Source: an uncultured Tenacibaculum sp.
GTDB taxonomy: Bacteria; Bacteroidota; Bacteroidia; Flavobacteriales; Flavobacteriaceae
Reading direction: 5' to 3'
Assembly (NCBI RefSeq): GCF_947504135.1
Contig: NZ_CANNGG010000002.1
Coordinates: 310,001 to 374,000 of the forward strand
Length of the DNA: 64,000 nt
Both the position numbers and the translations under genes were made by a program. Under the pieces are notes generated by a model. The model did no database searches. It was not told the origin of the DNA and was given only the letters and a program-made list of their open reading frames with translations. Shown one piece after another: positions 15,541-24,687 of the stretch. How positions within the stretch are numbered: the stretch's first letter is position 1; each line of letters opens with the position of its first letter.

Positions 15541-15640
15541 AACTAGTTTATATACATCATAAAATCACTAAAACTTTCTTTTTAAGGACGGCTCATAGGA
15601 GATTTTAGCAATTTTTTGTTCTCTCAAATATAACAAAATT
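15541..15640. other. Cassette-boundary-like element upstream of ankyrin-AbiH unit
   Basis: Minus strand 15631-15604 reads ATATTTGAGAGAACAA then AAAATTGCTAAA. The same motif, with one substitution and one indel over 28-29 bases, lies at 61505-61533 upstream of another accessory gene. Both are followed about 60 bases later by an A/T-rich ATATAAACTAGTT or ATATAACAAGTTT segment just before the gene start. This suggests a shared boundary element. Confidence 0.5.
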
Positions 15641-15714
15641 AACTACTGTATAAATGAAAGTTTTTGCCAACTTATTAACCGTTTTTGTTAATTTCGTCGC
15701 TTAAAATTATTTGT

Positions 15715-17346
15715 ATGATTACGGTAGATCAATTAACGGTTGAGTTTAGTGGTAACACCTTGTTTAGCGACGTTTCGTTTGTAATTAATGAAAACGATAA
15801 AATTGCTTTAATGGGTAAAAATGGGGCAGGAAAATCCACTATGATGAAAATTATTGCGGGAGTTTCTAATCCTACCAAAGGAGGTGTTCGTAGTCCGAAA
15901 GATACTGTAATCGCTTATTTACCGCAGCATTTGTTAATGGAAGACAATTGCACGGTAAAAGAAGAGGCTTCTAAAGCTTTTGAATCGGTTTTTGCGATGA
16001 AAGCTGAAATGGAAGATCTCAACAAACAATTAGAAACCCGTACCGATTACGAATCGGATGATTATATGAAAATCATCGAGCGTGTATCGGATTTAGGTGA
16101 AAAATTCTACGCGTTAGAGGAAGTAAACTACGAAGCAGAAGTAGAAAAAGCCTTAAAAGGGTTAGGATTTAAGCAAGAAGATTTTGAGAGAGCAACCTCT
16201 GAGTTTAGTGGGGGTTGGCGTATGCGTATTGAGTTGGCGAAAATCTTACTACAAAAACCCGATTTAATTTTATTAGACGAGCCTACCAACCACGTAGATA
16301 TCGAGTCGGTAATTTGGTTGGAAAACTTCTTATTAAACAAAGCCAAAGCGGTAGTGGTAATTTCGCACGATAAAGCCTTTATCGATAATATTACCAACCG
16401 AACCATTGAGGTAACGATGGGAACCATTCACGATTACAAGGCGAACTATTCGCACTATTTAGAGTTGCGTAAAGAGCGTCGTGCACATCAGTTAAAAGCG
16501 TATCAAGAACAACAAAAGTTTATTGCCGATACCAAAGCGTTTATCGAGCGTTTTAAAGGAACCTATTCAAAAACAAACCAAGTAGCTTCGCGTGAGCGTA
16601 TGTTAGAAAAATTGGTTCCTGTAGAAATTGATGAAGTAGATACTTCAGCATTAAAACTGCGTTTTCCGCCTTCACCACGTTCGGGAGATTATCCTGTAAA
16701 AGTGGAAGGATTGACCAAGAAATATGATGATTTAACCGTGTTTAAAGACGCGAGTTTTTCCATAGCTCGTGGTGAAAAAGTATCGTTTGTAGGAAGAAAC
16801 GGAGAAGGAAAATCAACCATGATTAAAGCAATTATGGGAGAAATTGATTTTGAAGGAGAGTGTGGTTTAGGGCACAACGCTAAAGTGGGATACTTTGCAC
16901 AAAATCAAGCTTCGCTGTTAGATCCTGAATTAACAATTTTCCAAACCGTAGATGAGGTTGCTGAAGGAGATATCCGAACGCAAATCAAAAATATATTAGG
17001 ACGTTTTATGTTCTCGGGAGATGATTTAGAAAAGAAAGTAAAAGTACTTTCTGGAGGAGAGAAAACACGTTTGGCAATGGTAAAACTGTTGTTAGAACCT
17101 GTAAACGTGTTGATTTTAGATGAGCCTACGAACCATTTAGATTTAAAATCAAAAGAGGTTATTAAAGAAGCCTTATTACACTTCGACGGAACCTTAATTT
17201 TAGTATCACACGACCGTGATTTCTTACAAGGATTATCTCAAAAAGTATTTGAATTTAAAGACCAACGTGTTATAGAACACTTTGAAACGATTGATGCTTT
17301 TTTAGGGCGTAACAATATCAAAGCGTTAAAGGAGATAGATTTATAA
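15715..17346 (+). CDS. ABC-F family ATPase
   Basis: The protein has 543 residues from the ATG at 15715; the track adds ten unlikely residues. Two ABC domains lack any membrane segment, which defines ABC-F. Domain 1 has GKNGAGKST, the signature FSGGWRMR and LLDEPTNHVD. Domain 2 has GRNGEGKST, LSGGEKTR and LILDEPTNHLD. The charged linker between them (about residues 240-320) contacts tRNA/ribosome in characterised members. It is most likely a translation factor of the YbiT/EttA/Uup class, not a resistance exporter. A -33 TTTTTG and -7 TAATTTCG (15689-15696) precede it, with the start placed 18 bases further on. Confidence 0.92.
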   Translation: MITVDQLTVEFSGNTLFSDVSFVINENDKIALMGKNGAGKSTMMKIIAGVSNPTKGGVRSPKDTVIAYLPQHLLMEDNCTVKEEASKAFESVFAMKAEMEDLNKQLETRTDYESDDYMKIIERVSDLGEKFYALEEVNYEAEVEKALKGLGFKQEDFERATSEFSGGWRMRIELAKILLQKPDLILLDEPTNHVDIESVIWLENFLLNKAKAVVVISHDKAFIDNITNRTIEVTMGTIHDYKANYSHYLELRKERRAHQLKAYQEQQKFIADTKAFIERFKGTYSKTNQVASRERMLEKLVPVEIDEVDTSALKLRFPPSPRSGDYPVKVEGLTKKYDDLTVFKDASFSIARGEKVSFVGRNGEGKSTMIKAIMGEIDFEGECGLGHNAKVGYFAQNQASLLDPELTIFQTVDEVAEGDIRTQIKNILGRFMFSGDDLEKKVKVLSGGEKTRLAMVKLLLEPVNVLILDEPTNHLDLKSKEVIKEALLHFDGTLILVSHDRDFLQGLSQKVFEFKDQRVIEHFETIDAFLGRNNIKALKEIDL

Positions 17347-17349
17347 AAA

Positions 17350-17426
17350 CGTCATTGCGAGTGTAACGAAGAAATCTGTTAGTCGATGGAGAGATTACTT
17401 CAGTTGTAACCTCCTTCGAAATGACG
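17350..17426. repeat. Dispersed intergenic repeat, copy 2
   Basis: Begins CGTCATTGCGAGTGTAACG and ends TTCGAAATGACG, so its termini are inverted (CGTCATT ... AATGACG). It starts four bases after the ABC-F stop and fills most of the gap to the M90 peptidase remnant. Confidence 0.75.
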
Positions 17427-17440
17427 AGTAGAGGGAGCGG

Positions 17441-18311
17441 TTAGTTCACCCCACAACACTTTTTATACTTCACTCCGCTATCACAAGGACAAGGATCGTT
17501 TCTGGAAATATCAAGGCGTTTTAAATGCAGGTTCATGTCGTCCATATCTTGTTTAAAGATTTGCTCTAGCAACGTATAAAGCTCAGGGTGTTTTCTGGCT
17601 AATAACTTCGGATGCTCAAAAAAGTATTCGCTTGCTACCGAGAAAAATTCTGCTTTGTTAGTTCCGCCATACGGATTGATATCGGAAGCGTCGTTGTATA
17701 TTTCTTCAATCTTTTTTGTTGATTAAATCTACCCACGGAATGCTGTATTGTTTTTCTAATAATACATGCGGAACTCCGTCAATGTTTCCATCTAGTTTAT
17801 CAATTAAATGCACAAACTCATGGATAGCAGTGTTTTTTTTATCGGTTTCATTCTCAAAACCTAAATGTAAAGCAGGTTTCGATAAAACCATTTTTCCTTC
17901 TAAATATCCGTTACCTACCATTCCTAAAATTCTTCGGTTGTCTCCTTCGGTTTCAAAATGCTCGTTGAACATAGCAGGGTATAAAATAATTTCTTTGATA
18001 TTAGGATAACGCCATTCAGGAAAATTAAAAATAGGAATTACAGCACTAGAAGCTATCAGTAATTTATCGGTAATTGTAACCGTAACATCAACGCCAATAA
18101 CTTTATGATTTAACAAGAATTCAAAAACTTTAAACTCAAATAATTCTTTTTCATCAGGAGTGAGTGCGTTGTAAAAAGCGACTTTTTTAGTTAAAATAAC
18201 TTTCCATTTGTTTGGAAAAGGAGTTGTAGGTTGTTTCCACTTTGTTGTTGAGGTCCTTTTTTTGAATACAAGAAAAATACCTACGAGTATAATTATAGAT
18301 AAATAAGTCAT
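17441..18311 (-). pseudogene. M90/MtfA-like zinc peptidase with SEC-C tail, broken by a +1 frameshift
   Basis: The upstream part (18311 to 17706) encodes an N-terminal membrane helix and an MtfA-like domain with the zinc motif HEFVHLIDKLDG. It then stops after WVDLINKKD. Shifting one base in a run of six A (plus-strand T run 17712-17717) opens 89 more codons, ending at 17441. These read [23 protein letters not shown] and continue with [11 protein letters not shown] and a C-terminal SEC-C motif, [18 protein letters not shown]. The fused product is the normal MtfA layout, and the lost part should contain the third zinc ligand (Glu). It is either a real inactivating mutation, slippage-dependent expression, or a homopolymer sequencing error. 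Confidence 0.85.
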
Positions 18312-18377
18312 TTAAAATAGCATTGAGACTACTAGTAATTTTTTTTTCAAATATATAAAAATAGGGTAGAGTACAAG

Positions 18378-18481
18378 CGTCATTGCTAATGGAGTGAGGC
18401 AATCTGTATATCGTGTACCGAGTAAAAGATAGCCACGTCGTTCATTTCGATTTCGCTCAATGAGCCTCCTCGCTATGACGT
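18378..18481. repeat. Dispersed intergenic repeat, copy 3
   Basis: Begins CGTCATTGCTAATGGAGTG and contains GAGGCAATCTG. It ends CCTCGCTATGACG, giving inverted termini as in copy 2. It fills much of the gap after the M90 gene and abuts the decayed small gene at 18488. Confidence 0.7.
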
Positions 18482-18487
18482 TTATGT

Positions 18488-18743
18488 ATGGTCATTCTAA
18501 TCAAGTTCTTGAAATTTCCAAAAGAAGAGGTGTTAAACAAAAAGAAAGCAATAGTAAATCGTATTTTAGATTTACAGCGGGCTTTGTCTTTAGGAAATTT
18601 AGAAAGAGAAAGGTAAAAATATTTTTATGGATGTGGATGGTTTAAAGAGAGTAGAAACAACCGTTTGGGGTATTACTGATGCCTCGGTAATTTTAAAAGA
18701 GTCTACTATTATTCCATTAGAAAGAATTGTAAGAGTTGCATAA
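18488..18743 (+). pseudogene. Decayed small gene (two frames)
   Basis: Two adjacent frames look like one small protein. The first runs from ATG 18488 (or GTG 18530): VLNKKKAIVNRILDLQRALS then LGNLERER and stop at 18614. The second, in the next frame from ATG 18627, reads MDVDGLKRVETTVWGITDAS, then VILKESTIIPLERIVRVA and stop at 18743. A +1 shift near 18610 joins them into a ~75-residue protein. The second half looks like a small beta domain. The ORF-track frame 18460-18645 is a different frame and has no protein-like features. The family is unnamed to me; a terminator follows directly. Confidence 0.5.
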
Positions 18744-18745
18744 AT

Positions 18746-18777
18746 AAAAAAGACCTCGAAATTTCGAGGTCTTTTTT
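18746..18777. terminator. Bidirectional terminator between small gene and gcvP
   Basis: AAAAAAGACCTCGAAATTTC continues into GAGGTCTTTTTT as a perfect palindrome. It lies 17 bases past the gcvP stop (minus strand) and just after the small plus-strand gene, and can serve both. Confidence 0.92.
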
Positions 18778-18793
18778 ATAGGTGTTATATTTA

Positions 18794-21649
18794 TTAAGCT
18801 TCTGCTTCCATATAATCTTCAATAGGATTACAAGAGCAAATTAAGTTACGGTCACCAAAAGCATCGTCTACACGGCGTACCGAAGGCCAAAACTTATTGT
18901 CTGCAATATAGTCTAAAGGAAATGCTGCTTGTTTACGAGAGTATGGTAAATCCCACTCATCAGCAGTTAACATTTCTTGCGTATGTGGTGCATTTTTAAG
19001 CGGGTTGTTAGGATTTTCTTTACTCGCTTCGGCAATCTCTTTCCTAATAGAGATTAACGCATCACAAAAACGGTCTAATTCTGCTACACCTTCCGATTCG
19101 GTAGGCTCTACCATAATTGTACCTGCTACAGGGAAAGATACCGTAGGCGCGTGGAATCCGTAGTCCATTAAACGTTTCGCGATATCAGTAACTTCAATTC
19201 CGTTTTGTTTATACTCACGACAGTCTAAAATCATTTCGTGAGCAGCACGGTTCATTTCACCAGTATATAAAGTGCTAAAGTGTCCTTTTAAACGCTCTTT
19301 AATATAGTTTGCGTTTAAAATAGCATTCTTAGTAGAGTTTGTTAACCCGTCAGCACCTAACATTGTAATGTATCCGTAAGAAATTAAACATACCAATGCA
19401 GAACCCCAAGGAGCTGCTGAAATAGCTGTAATGGCATTGTCACCACCAGTTGCTATTACAGGGTTGGTAGGTAAATACGGAACTAATTGAGGAGCTACAC
19501 AAATTGGTCCAACACCTGGTCCACCACCACCGTGAGGAATCGCAAATGTTTTGTGTAAGTTTAAGTGACAAACATCGGCGCCAATGGTTGCAGGGTTTGT
19601 TAATCCTACCTGTGCATTCATGTTTGCACCGTCCATATATACTTGTCCGCCATTATCGTGGATAATTTGCGTAATTTCTTTAATAGCCTTTTCAAATACT
19701 CCGTGAGTAGATGGGTAAGTTACCATTAAAGCAGCTAAATTATCAGCATGTTTTTCAGCTTTAGCACGTAAATCTTCTACATCGATGTTTCCTCTTTCAT
19801 CAGTTTTGGTAACGACCACTTTCATACCCGCCATAACAGCAGATGCAGGGTTCGTTCCGTGAGCAGAAGCAGGAATTAAACAGATGTTTCTGTTGGTGTC
19901 TCCATTTGCTTCGTGATAAGCTCTAATAGTCATTAATCCAGCAAATTCACCTTGTGCACCTGAGTTAGGTTGTAAAGAAGTACCTGCAAAACCAGTAATA
20001 ACATTTAATTGGTTTTCAAGGTTGTTTAACATGATTTGGTATCCTTCTGCTTGATTTAATGGTACAAATGGGTGGATATTTCCCCATTGAGGAGTACTCA
20101 ACGGTAACATTTCAGAAGCAGCATTTAACTTCATGGTACAAGACCCTAAAGAAATCATTGAGTGATTTAATGCTAAATCTTTACGTTCTAACTTTTTAAT
20201 ATAACGCATCATGTCAGTTTCTGATTGATACGTGTTAAATATTTCGTTATCTAAGAAAGAAGTAGCTCTCTTTACGTCTGCTGGAATTACATCAGCTGTT
20301 GCAAATTCAGTAACTAAAATATCTTTGATATTGAATGCTTGTTCGAAACAATCAACAATTTCGTTGATTTCTTTTAAACCTACTGTTTCGTTTACAGAGA
20401 TTGAAACATACTCTGCATCGATGTAGTTAAAGTTGATTCCGTTTGCTTCTGCTACTGGGCGTAACTTGTCAGCTTCAACTTCAACTAAAATAGTATCAAA
20501 ATAAGCACTATTTTTTTGTTTGAAACCTAAATCGTTTAACGCTTTTGCTAAGGTTGTAGTGCTTGTGTGTACACGATCTGCAATGTATTGTAAACCATCT
20601 TTACCGTGGTATACAGCATACATACCTGCCATAACAGCTAATAATACCTGTGCAGTACAAATGTTTGAAGTTGCTTTTTCACGTTTAATGTGTTGCTCAC
20701 GTGTTTGTAATGCCATACGTAACGCACGACCACCGTCAACATCTTTTGTAACTCCAATAATACGACCAGGAATGCTACGTTTGTAAGCTTCTTTAGTAGC
20801 AAAATATCCAGCGTGAGGTCCTCCGTATCCTAAAGGAATACCAAAACGTTGTGTAGTACCTACTACAACGTCAGCACCAAATTCAGCAGGAGCTTTTAAT
20901 TTTACTAATGATAAAATATCAGCAGCAACAGCTACTTTAATGTTATTTGCGTTACAGTTAGCAACGAAATCAGTATAATCATATACTTGTCCGTGCTTAC
21001 CAGGATATTGTACGATAGCACCAAAGAATTCTTCTGAGAAGTTAAACTCTTCGTGGTTACCAACAACTAATTCAATTCCGATAGGAATAGCACGTGTTTG
21101 TAATACTGATAAGGTTTGTGGTAAAATTTCTTCTGAAACAAAAAACTTGTTTACGTTAGCTTTCTTTTGTGCTCTTTCACGAACATCAAATAATAAAGCC
21201 ATAGCTTCAGCAGCAGCAGTACTTTCGTCTAATAACGAAGCATTAGCTAACTCCATTCCTGTTAAATCACAAATCATAGTTTGGTAATTTAACAAGGCTT
21301 CTAAACGTCCTTGTGCTATTTCAGCTTGGTAAGGGGTATAGGCAGTATACCATCCTGGGTTTTCTAAAATATTACGTTGGATAACACTAGGTAAAATAGC
21401 TTCGTGATATCCTAAACCTATATAACTTTTAAAAACTTTGTTTTTTGCACCTAATTCGTTAATGTGATTTAGGTATTCGTATTCGCTCATTGCCGGGGCT
21501 AAATCAAGCTCTTTTTGTAAACGAATATCGTCGGGAATAGTTTCATAAATCAATTGGTCTAAACTCTCAATGCCAATTGTTTGAAGCATTTGATCCTGAT
21601 CTTTAACACGAGGACCTATATGCCTTAGTTGAAATGAATTTGTGTTCAT
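18794..21649 (-). CDS. gcvP: Glycine dehydrogenase (decarboxylating), P protein
   Basis: This 951-residue homodimer-type P protein of the glycine cleavage system decarboxylates glycine on pyridoxal phosphate and passes the aminomethyl group to the H protein lipoyl arm. Both halves are present. The N-terminal half has RHIGP and [30 protein letters not shown], here split from quoted limits by family recognition. The C-terminal half has the PLP-lysine motif [18 protein letters not shown]. Length is normal. Other gcv genes are not in the window, so it is a monocistronic gene, with its own terminator and candidate promoter. Confidence 0.97.
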   Translation of the reverse strand: MNTNSFQLRHIGPRVKDQDQMLQTIGIESLDQLIYETIPDDIRLQKELDLAPAMSEYEYLNHINELGAKNKVFKSYIGLGYHEAILPSVIQRNILENPGWYTAYTPYQAEIAQGRLEALLNYQTMICDLTGMELANASLLDESTAAAEAMALLFDVRERAQKKANVNKFFVSEEILPQTLSVLQTRAIPIGIELVVGNHEEFNFSEEFFGAIVQYPGKHGQVYDYTDFVANCNANNIKVAVAADILSLVKLKAPAEFGADVVVGTTQRFGIPLGYGGPHAGYFATKEAYKRSIPGRIIGVTKDVDGGRALRMALQTREQHIKREKATSNICTAQVLLAVMAGMYAVYHGKDGLQYIADRVHTSTTTLAKALNDLGFKQKNSAYFDTILVEVEADKLRPVAEANGINFNYIDAEYVSISVNETVGLKEINEIVDCFEQAFNIKDILVTEFATADVIPADVKRATSFLDNEIFNTYQSETDMMRYIKKLERKDLALNHSMISLGSCTMKLNAASEMLPLSTPQWGNIHPFVPLNQAEGYQIMLNNLENQLNVITGFAGTSLQPNSGAQGEFAGLMTIRAYHEANGDTNRNICLIPASAHGTNPASAVMAGMKVVVTKTDERGNIDVEDLRAKAEKHADNLAALMVTYPSTHGVFEKAIKEITQIIHDNGGQVYMDGANMNAQVGLTNPATIGADVCHLNLHKTFAIPHGGGGPGVGPICVAPQLVPYLPTNPVIATGGDNAITAISAAPWGSALVCLISYGYITMLGADGLTNSTKNAILNANYIKERLKGHFSTLYTGEMNRAAHEMILDCREYKQNGIEVTDIAKRLMDYGFHAPTVSFPVAGTIMVEPTESEGVAELDRFCDALISIRKEIAEASKENPNNPLKNAPHTQEMLTADEWDLPYSRKQAAFPLDYIADNKFWPSVRRVDDAFGDRNLICSCNPIEDYMEAEA

Positions 21650-21674
21650 TATTGTGTTGTTGTATTTCGTGCCT

Positions 21675-21682
21675 CAAAAATA
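21675..21682 (-). promoter_or_regulatory. Candidate gcvP -7 box
   Basis: Minus strand TATTTTTG matches TAnnTTTG, 26 bases before the gcvP ATG. No clear -33 TTTG at the right spacing, so this is a single-element call. Confidence 0.4.
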
Positions 21683-21768
21683 GTGAAATTGGTTGATTTG
21701 AGACTACATATTTTTTTGTTAAAAACAATATTTTATTAACCAAAACAACTGGTTATAAATAGAAAAGT

Positions 21769-21776
21769 TATTTTTG
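21769..21776 (+). promoter_or_regulatory. Candidate -7 box of UbiA-like gene, near-leaderless
   Basis: TATTTTTG matches TAnnTTTG and ends only four bases before the ATG at 21781. If used, the mRNA would be leaderless or nearly so. A -33 box is not obvious. Confidence 0.4.
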
Positions 21777-21780
21777 TTAG

Positions 21781-22590
21781 ATGAACCTTTTTAAAAAAGT
21801 ACTCGATTTTTATATAAACTCTAGTATTCATGTAGCCTTAGCGGTGTTTTCTTTGTTTAGAATTACGGAATTATATTTTGATTTTTCATATGATGAATCA
21901 CTTGGTTTTTTTGTGTTTTTTGCGACAATTACTGGATATAATTTTGTTAAATATGCAGGAGTAGCGAAACTCCATCATCGAAGTTTGACTAAAAACTTGC
22001 GAATCATTCAAATATTTTCGCTGATTTGTTTCTTATTGATGTGTTATTATGCGTGGTTACTACCTTTAAGAACTTTATTGTTTTTCGTGCCTTTAGGGGT
22101 TTTAACTTTTTTATATGCAGTACCTTTTTTAAGTGGGTTCCAAAAAAACTTACGAAGTATTGGCTATTTAAAAATAGTAGTAGTGGCTTTGGTATGGGCT
22201 GCAACTACGGTGTTATTGCCAATATATGCTAATGAAATTTCTTTTACAACTGAGGTGTACTTGTATGTAATTCAGCGTTTTTTGTTGGTAATAATATTAA
22301 TCCTTCCCTTTGATATTAGAGATGTGCAATACGATGCTATTTCTTTACAAACAATTCCTAAAAAAATAGGTTTAGAAAACACTAAAAAGTTTGGGGTTGT
22401 TTTGCTTGGGGTGTGTTTGGTGTTGGAGTTTATGATTAGTCCGAATACTCAATACCGTACAGCTTTTTTATTGGTGTTTTCCGTATTGTTAATTTTATTG
22501 ATGAGAGCAAGAGTAAATCAGTCTAAACACTACAGTTCTTTTTGGGTTGAGGCAATTCCAATTTTTTGGTGGTTATTTTTGTTAGTTTAA
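21781..22590 (+). CDS. UbiA-like polytopic membrane protein
   Basis: This 269-residue protein has about eight membrane helices. Around residues 175-195 it carries DIRDVQYDAISLQTIPKKIG, which matches the second Asp-rich motif of UbiA prenyltransferases (DxxDxxxD...T.P...G). The first Asp motif (NDxxDxxxD) is absent; at that place it has YNFVKYAGVAK. So it has the UbiA fold but probably not normal prenyl-diphosphate chemistry. It is divergent from gcvP and upstream of the SerB-SerA fusion, giving no functional clue. It could be a degenerate or repurposed family member. Confidence 0.72.
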   Translation: MNLFKKVLDFYINSSIHVALAVFSLFRITELYFDFSYDESLGFFVFFATITGYNFVKYAGVAKLHHRSLTKNLRIIQIFSLICFLLMCYYAWLLPLRTLLFFVPLGVLTFLYAVPFLSGFQKNLRSIGYLKIVVVALVWAATTVLLPIYANEISFTTEVYLYVIQRFLLVIILILPFDIRDVQYDAISLQTIPKKIGLENTKKFGVVLLGVCLVLEFMISPNTQYRTAFLLVFSVLLILLMRARVNQSKHYSSFWVEAIPIFWWLFLLV

Positions 22591-22759
22591 GATTGAAGCT
22601 TTTAGCAGGTATTGAAACTTGAAAAGTAATAGCTTGTAAGCAGCGTGTTTTTTATAGTTAAAAACTGAAACTTAAGGGTTTTGTAATATGTGTTTTTAAG
22701 AAAACCTTTGTACATTCGTTGGCTTAACAACACAACAACAAAAACACAAATTAAGTAAC

Positions 22760-24652
22760 ATGAATTTAGTAAAACGAAATTTCGTTTTCGATTTCGATAG
22801 TACACTTACCAGTGTGGAAGCATTAGATGTTTTAGCCGAAATCACCTTGAATGGGAGTCCGAAAAAAGATGAGATTATTCAAGAGGTAATCCATATCACT
22901 AATCAAGGAGTTGATGGAGATATTTCTTTTACTGAGTCCTTAGAAAAACGTATTCAGTTATTAAGTGCAAAAAAGTCTGATTTACCTTTATTAATAGAGG
23001 AGCTAAAGCAAAAAGTATCTCCTTCTATAGAGAGAAATAAAGAGTTTTTTGAAAGCTTTTCTGATGATATTTATGTGATTTCAGCAGGCTTTAAAGAATT
23101 TATTGATCCGATTGTAGCGGCATATAATATTCCTTCTGAAAGAGTATTTGCAAACACATTTGAGTTTGACAAAGATGGAGTTATTGTTGGATTTGATACC
23201 CAAAATCCATTATCTAAGCACAACGGAAAGATAGATTGTTTAAAATCCTTAAATTTAGAAGGTGAAGTACAAGTAATTGGAGATGGCTATAGTGATGCTC
23301 TAACTAAAGAAGCTGGTGTTGCTGATACTTTTTTTGCTTATACAGAAAATGTGTCGAGAGATAAGACAATCGCAAATGCCGACCATATTACACCTAATTT
23401 AGATGAATTTTTATACGTAAACAAGTTGCCTAGAAACCTATCATACCCAAAGAATAGAATTAAGATATTATTATTAGAAAACGTGCACCCTGATGCTTTT
23501 ACAAAGTTAACAGGTGATGGTTTTTCTGTAGAAACTGTTTCAAGAAGTTTATCGGAAGATGAATTGATTGAAAAATTAAAAGATGTTCATGTGTTAGGGA
23601 TTCGTTCTAAAACACAAGTAACACGTAAAGTGATTGAAGCTGCTGAAAAATTAATGGTGGTTTCTGCTTTTTGTATTGGAACGAAGCAAATCGATTTGGA
23701 GGCTTGTAAAGAAAACGGAGTAGTAGTTTTTAATGCTCCTTATAGTAATACACGTTCGGTAGTTGAGTTAGCGATAGGTGAAATCATTATGTTAATGCGT
23801 AGTGTTTTCCAAAGAAGTACTGAAATTCACAACGGCCAATGGAATAAAACAGCACAAGGTTCAAGAGAAGTTCGTGGTAAAAAGTTAGGAATTGTAGGGT
23901 ACGGAAACATTGGAAAGCAATTATCTGTGTTAGCAGAGGCTTTAGGAATGGATGTGTATTATTACGATGTAGAAGACAAGTTAGCTTTAGGAAACGCTAC
24001 AAAGTTGGATACTTTAAAAGAATTATTGAATATTTCTGATGTAGTTACTTTGCATGTGGACGATAATGCTGTGAATAAAAACTTTATAGGGAAAGAGGAA
24101 ATAGCTGAAATGAAAAACGGAGTTCATTTAGTAAATCTTTCTCGTGGATTTGTAGTAGATGTTGAAGCTTTGGTTGAAGGTTTGAAGTCTGGTAAAATTG
24201 CTGGGGCTGCTGTAGATGTATATCCTGAAGAGCCTAGAAAAAATGGTGAGTTTTACACTGAATTAAAAGGATTAGATAATGTGATTTTAACGCCACACGT
24301 AGGGGGTAGCACAGAAGAAGCTCAAAAAGATATCGCTGATTTTGTTCCAAGTAAAATTATGGCATATATCAATTCAGGTAACACGGTAGATGCGGTTAAT
24401 TTCCCAAATATTCGCTTACCTAAGCATAAAAATGCACATCGTTTTTTACATATTCATAAAAACGTACCTGGAGTAATGGCGAAGATTAATGAGGTCTTAG
24501 CTAAATATGAATTGAACATAACAGGACAATACCTGTCTACAGATGAAAAAGTTGGGTATGTAATTACTGATGTTGATAAAGAATATAATCAAGAAGTAAT
24601 AACAAAGCTTAAAAAGGTTGAAGGAACTATTAAATTTAGAGTTTTGTATTAA
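22760..24652 (+). CDS. serA: Phosphoserine phosphatase - D-3-phosphoglycerate dehydrogenase fusion
   Basis: This 630-residue protein joins two steps of serine synthesis. Residues 1-225 are a HAD phosphatase of the SerB type: DFDSTLTSVEALDVL catalytic DxDxT, the Ser in VISAGF and GDGYSDALTKEAG. Residues 230-540 are a D-isomer 2-hydroxyacid dehydrogenase of the SerA type: AFCIGTKQIDL, the NAD motif GIVGYGNIGKQ, and the catalytic Arg/Glu/His set with LTPHVGGSTEEAQ. Residues 555-630 form an ACT domain for serine feedback. Only SerC (the transaminase step between them) is missing. A terminator follows. Confidence 0.93.
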   Translation: MNLVKRNFVFDFDSTLTSVEALDVLAEITLNGSPKKDEIIQEVIHITNQGVDGDISFTESLEKRIQLLSAKKSDLPLLIEELKQKVSPSIERNKEFFESFSDDIYVISAGFKEFIDPIVAAYNIPSERVFANTFEFDKDGVIVGFDTQNPLSKHNGKIDCLKSLNLEGEVQVIGDGYSDALTKEAGVADTFFAYTENVSRDKTIANADHITPNLDEFLYVNKLPRNLSYPKNRIKILLLENVHPDAFTKLTGDGFSVETVSRSLSEDELIEKLKDVHVLGIRSKTQVTRKVIEAAEKLMVVSAFCIGTKQIDLEACKENGVVVFNAPYSNTRSVVELAIGEIIMLMRSVFQRSTEIHNGQWNKTAQGSREVRGKKLGIVGYGNIGKQLSVLAEALGMDVYYYDVEDKLALGNATKLDTLKELLNISDVVTLHVDDNAVNKNFIGKEEIAEMKNGVHLVNLSRGFVVDVEALVEGLKSGKIAGAAVDVYPEEPRKNGEFYTELKGLDNVILTPHVGGSTEEAQKDIADFVPSKIMAYINSGNTVDAVNFPNIRLPKHKNAHRFLHIHKNVPGVMAKINEVLAKYELNITGQYLSTDEKVGYVITDVDKEYNQEVITKLKKVEGTIKFRVLY

Positions 24653-24660
24653 ATAATATA

Positions 24661-24685
24661 AAATCCCGCTTAAGCGGGATTTTTC
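24661..24685. terminator. Bidirectional terminator between serA fusion and iclR
   Basis: AAATCCCGCTTAAGCGGGAT followed by TTTTC is a perfect 8-bp GC-rich hairpin, with A's on the other side. It lies 8 bases after the serA stop and just before the convergent iclR gene end. Confidence 0.9.
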
Positions 24686-24687
24686 TT

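Noticed and set aside
18460-18645. ORF of 61 residues after the M90 gene
   Set aside because: It begins inside a dispersed repeat and uses a different frame from the two protein-like segments of the decayed gene.
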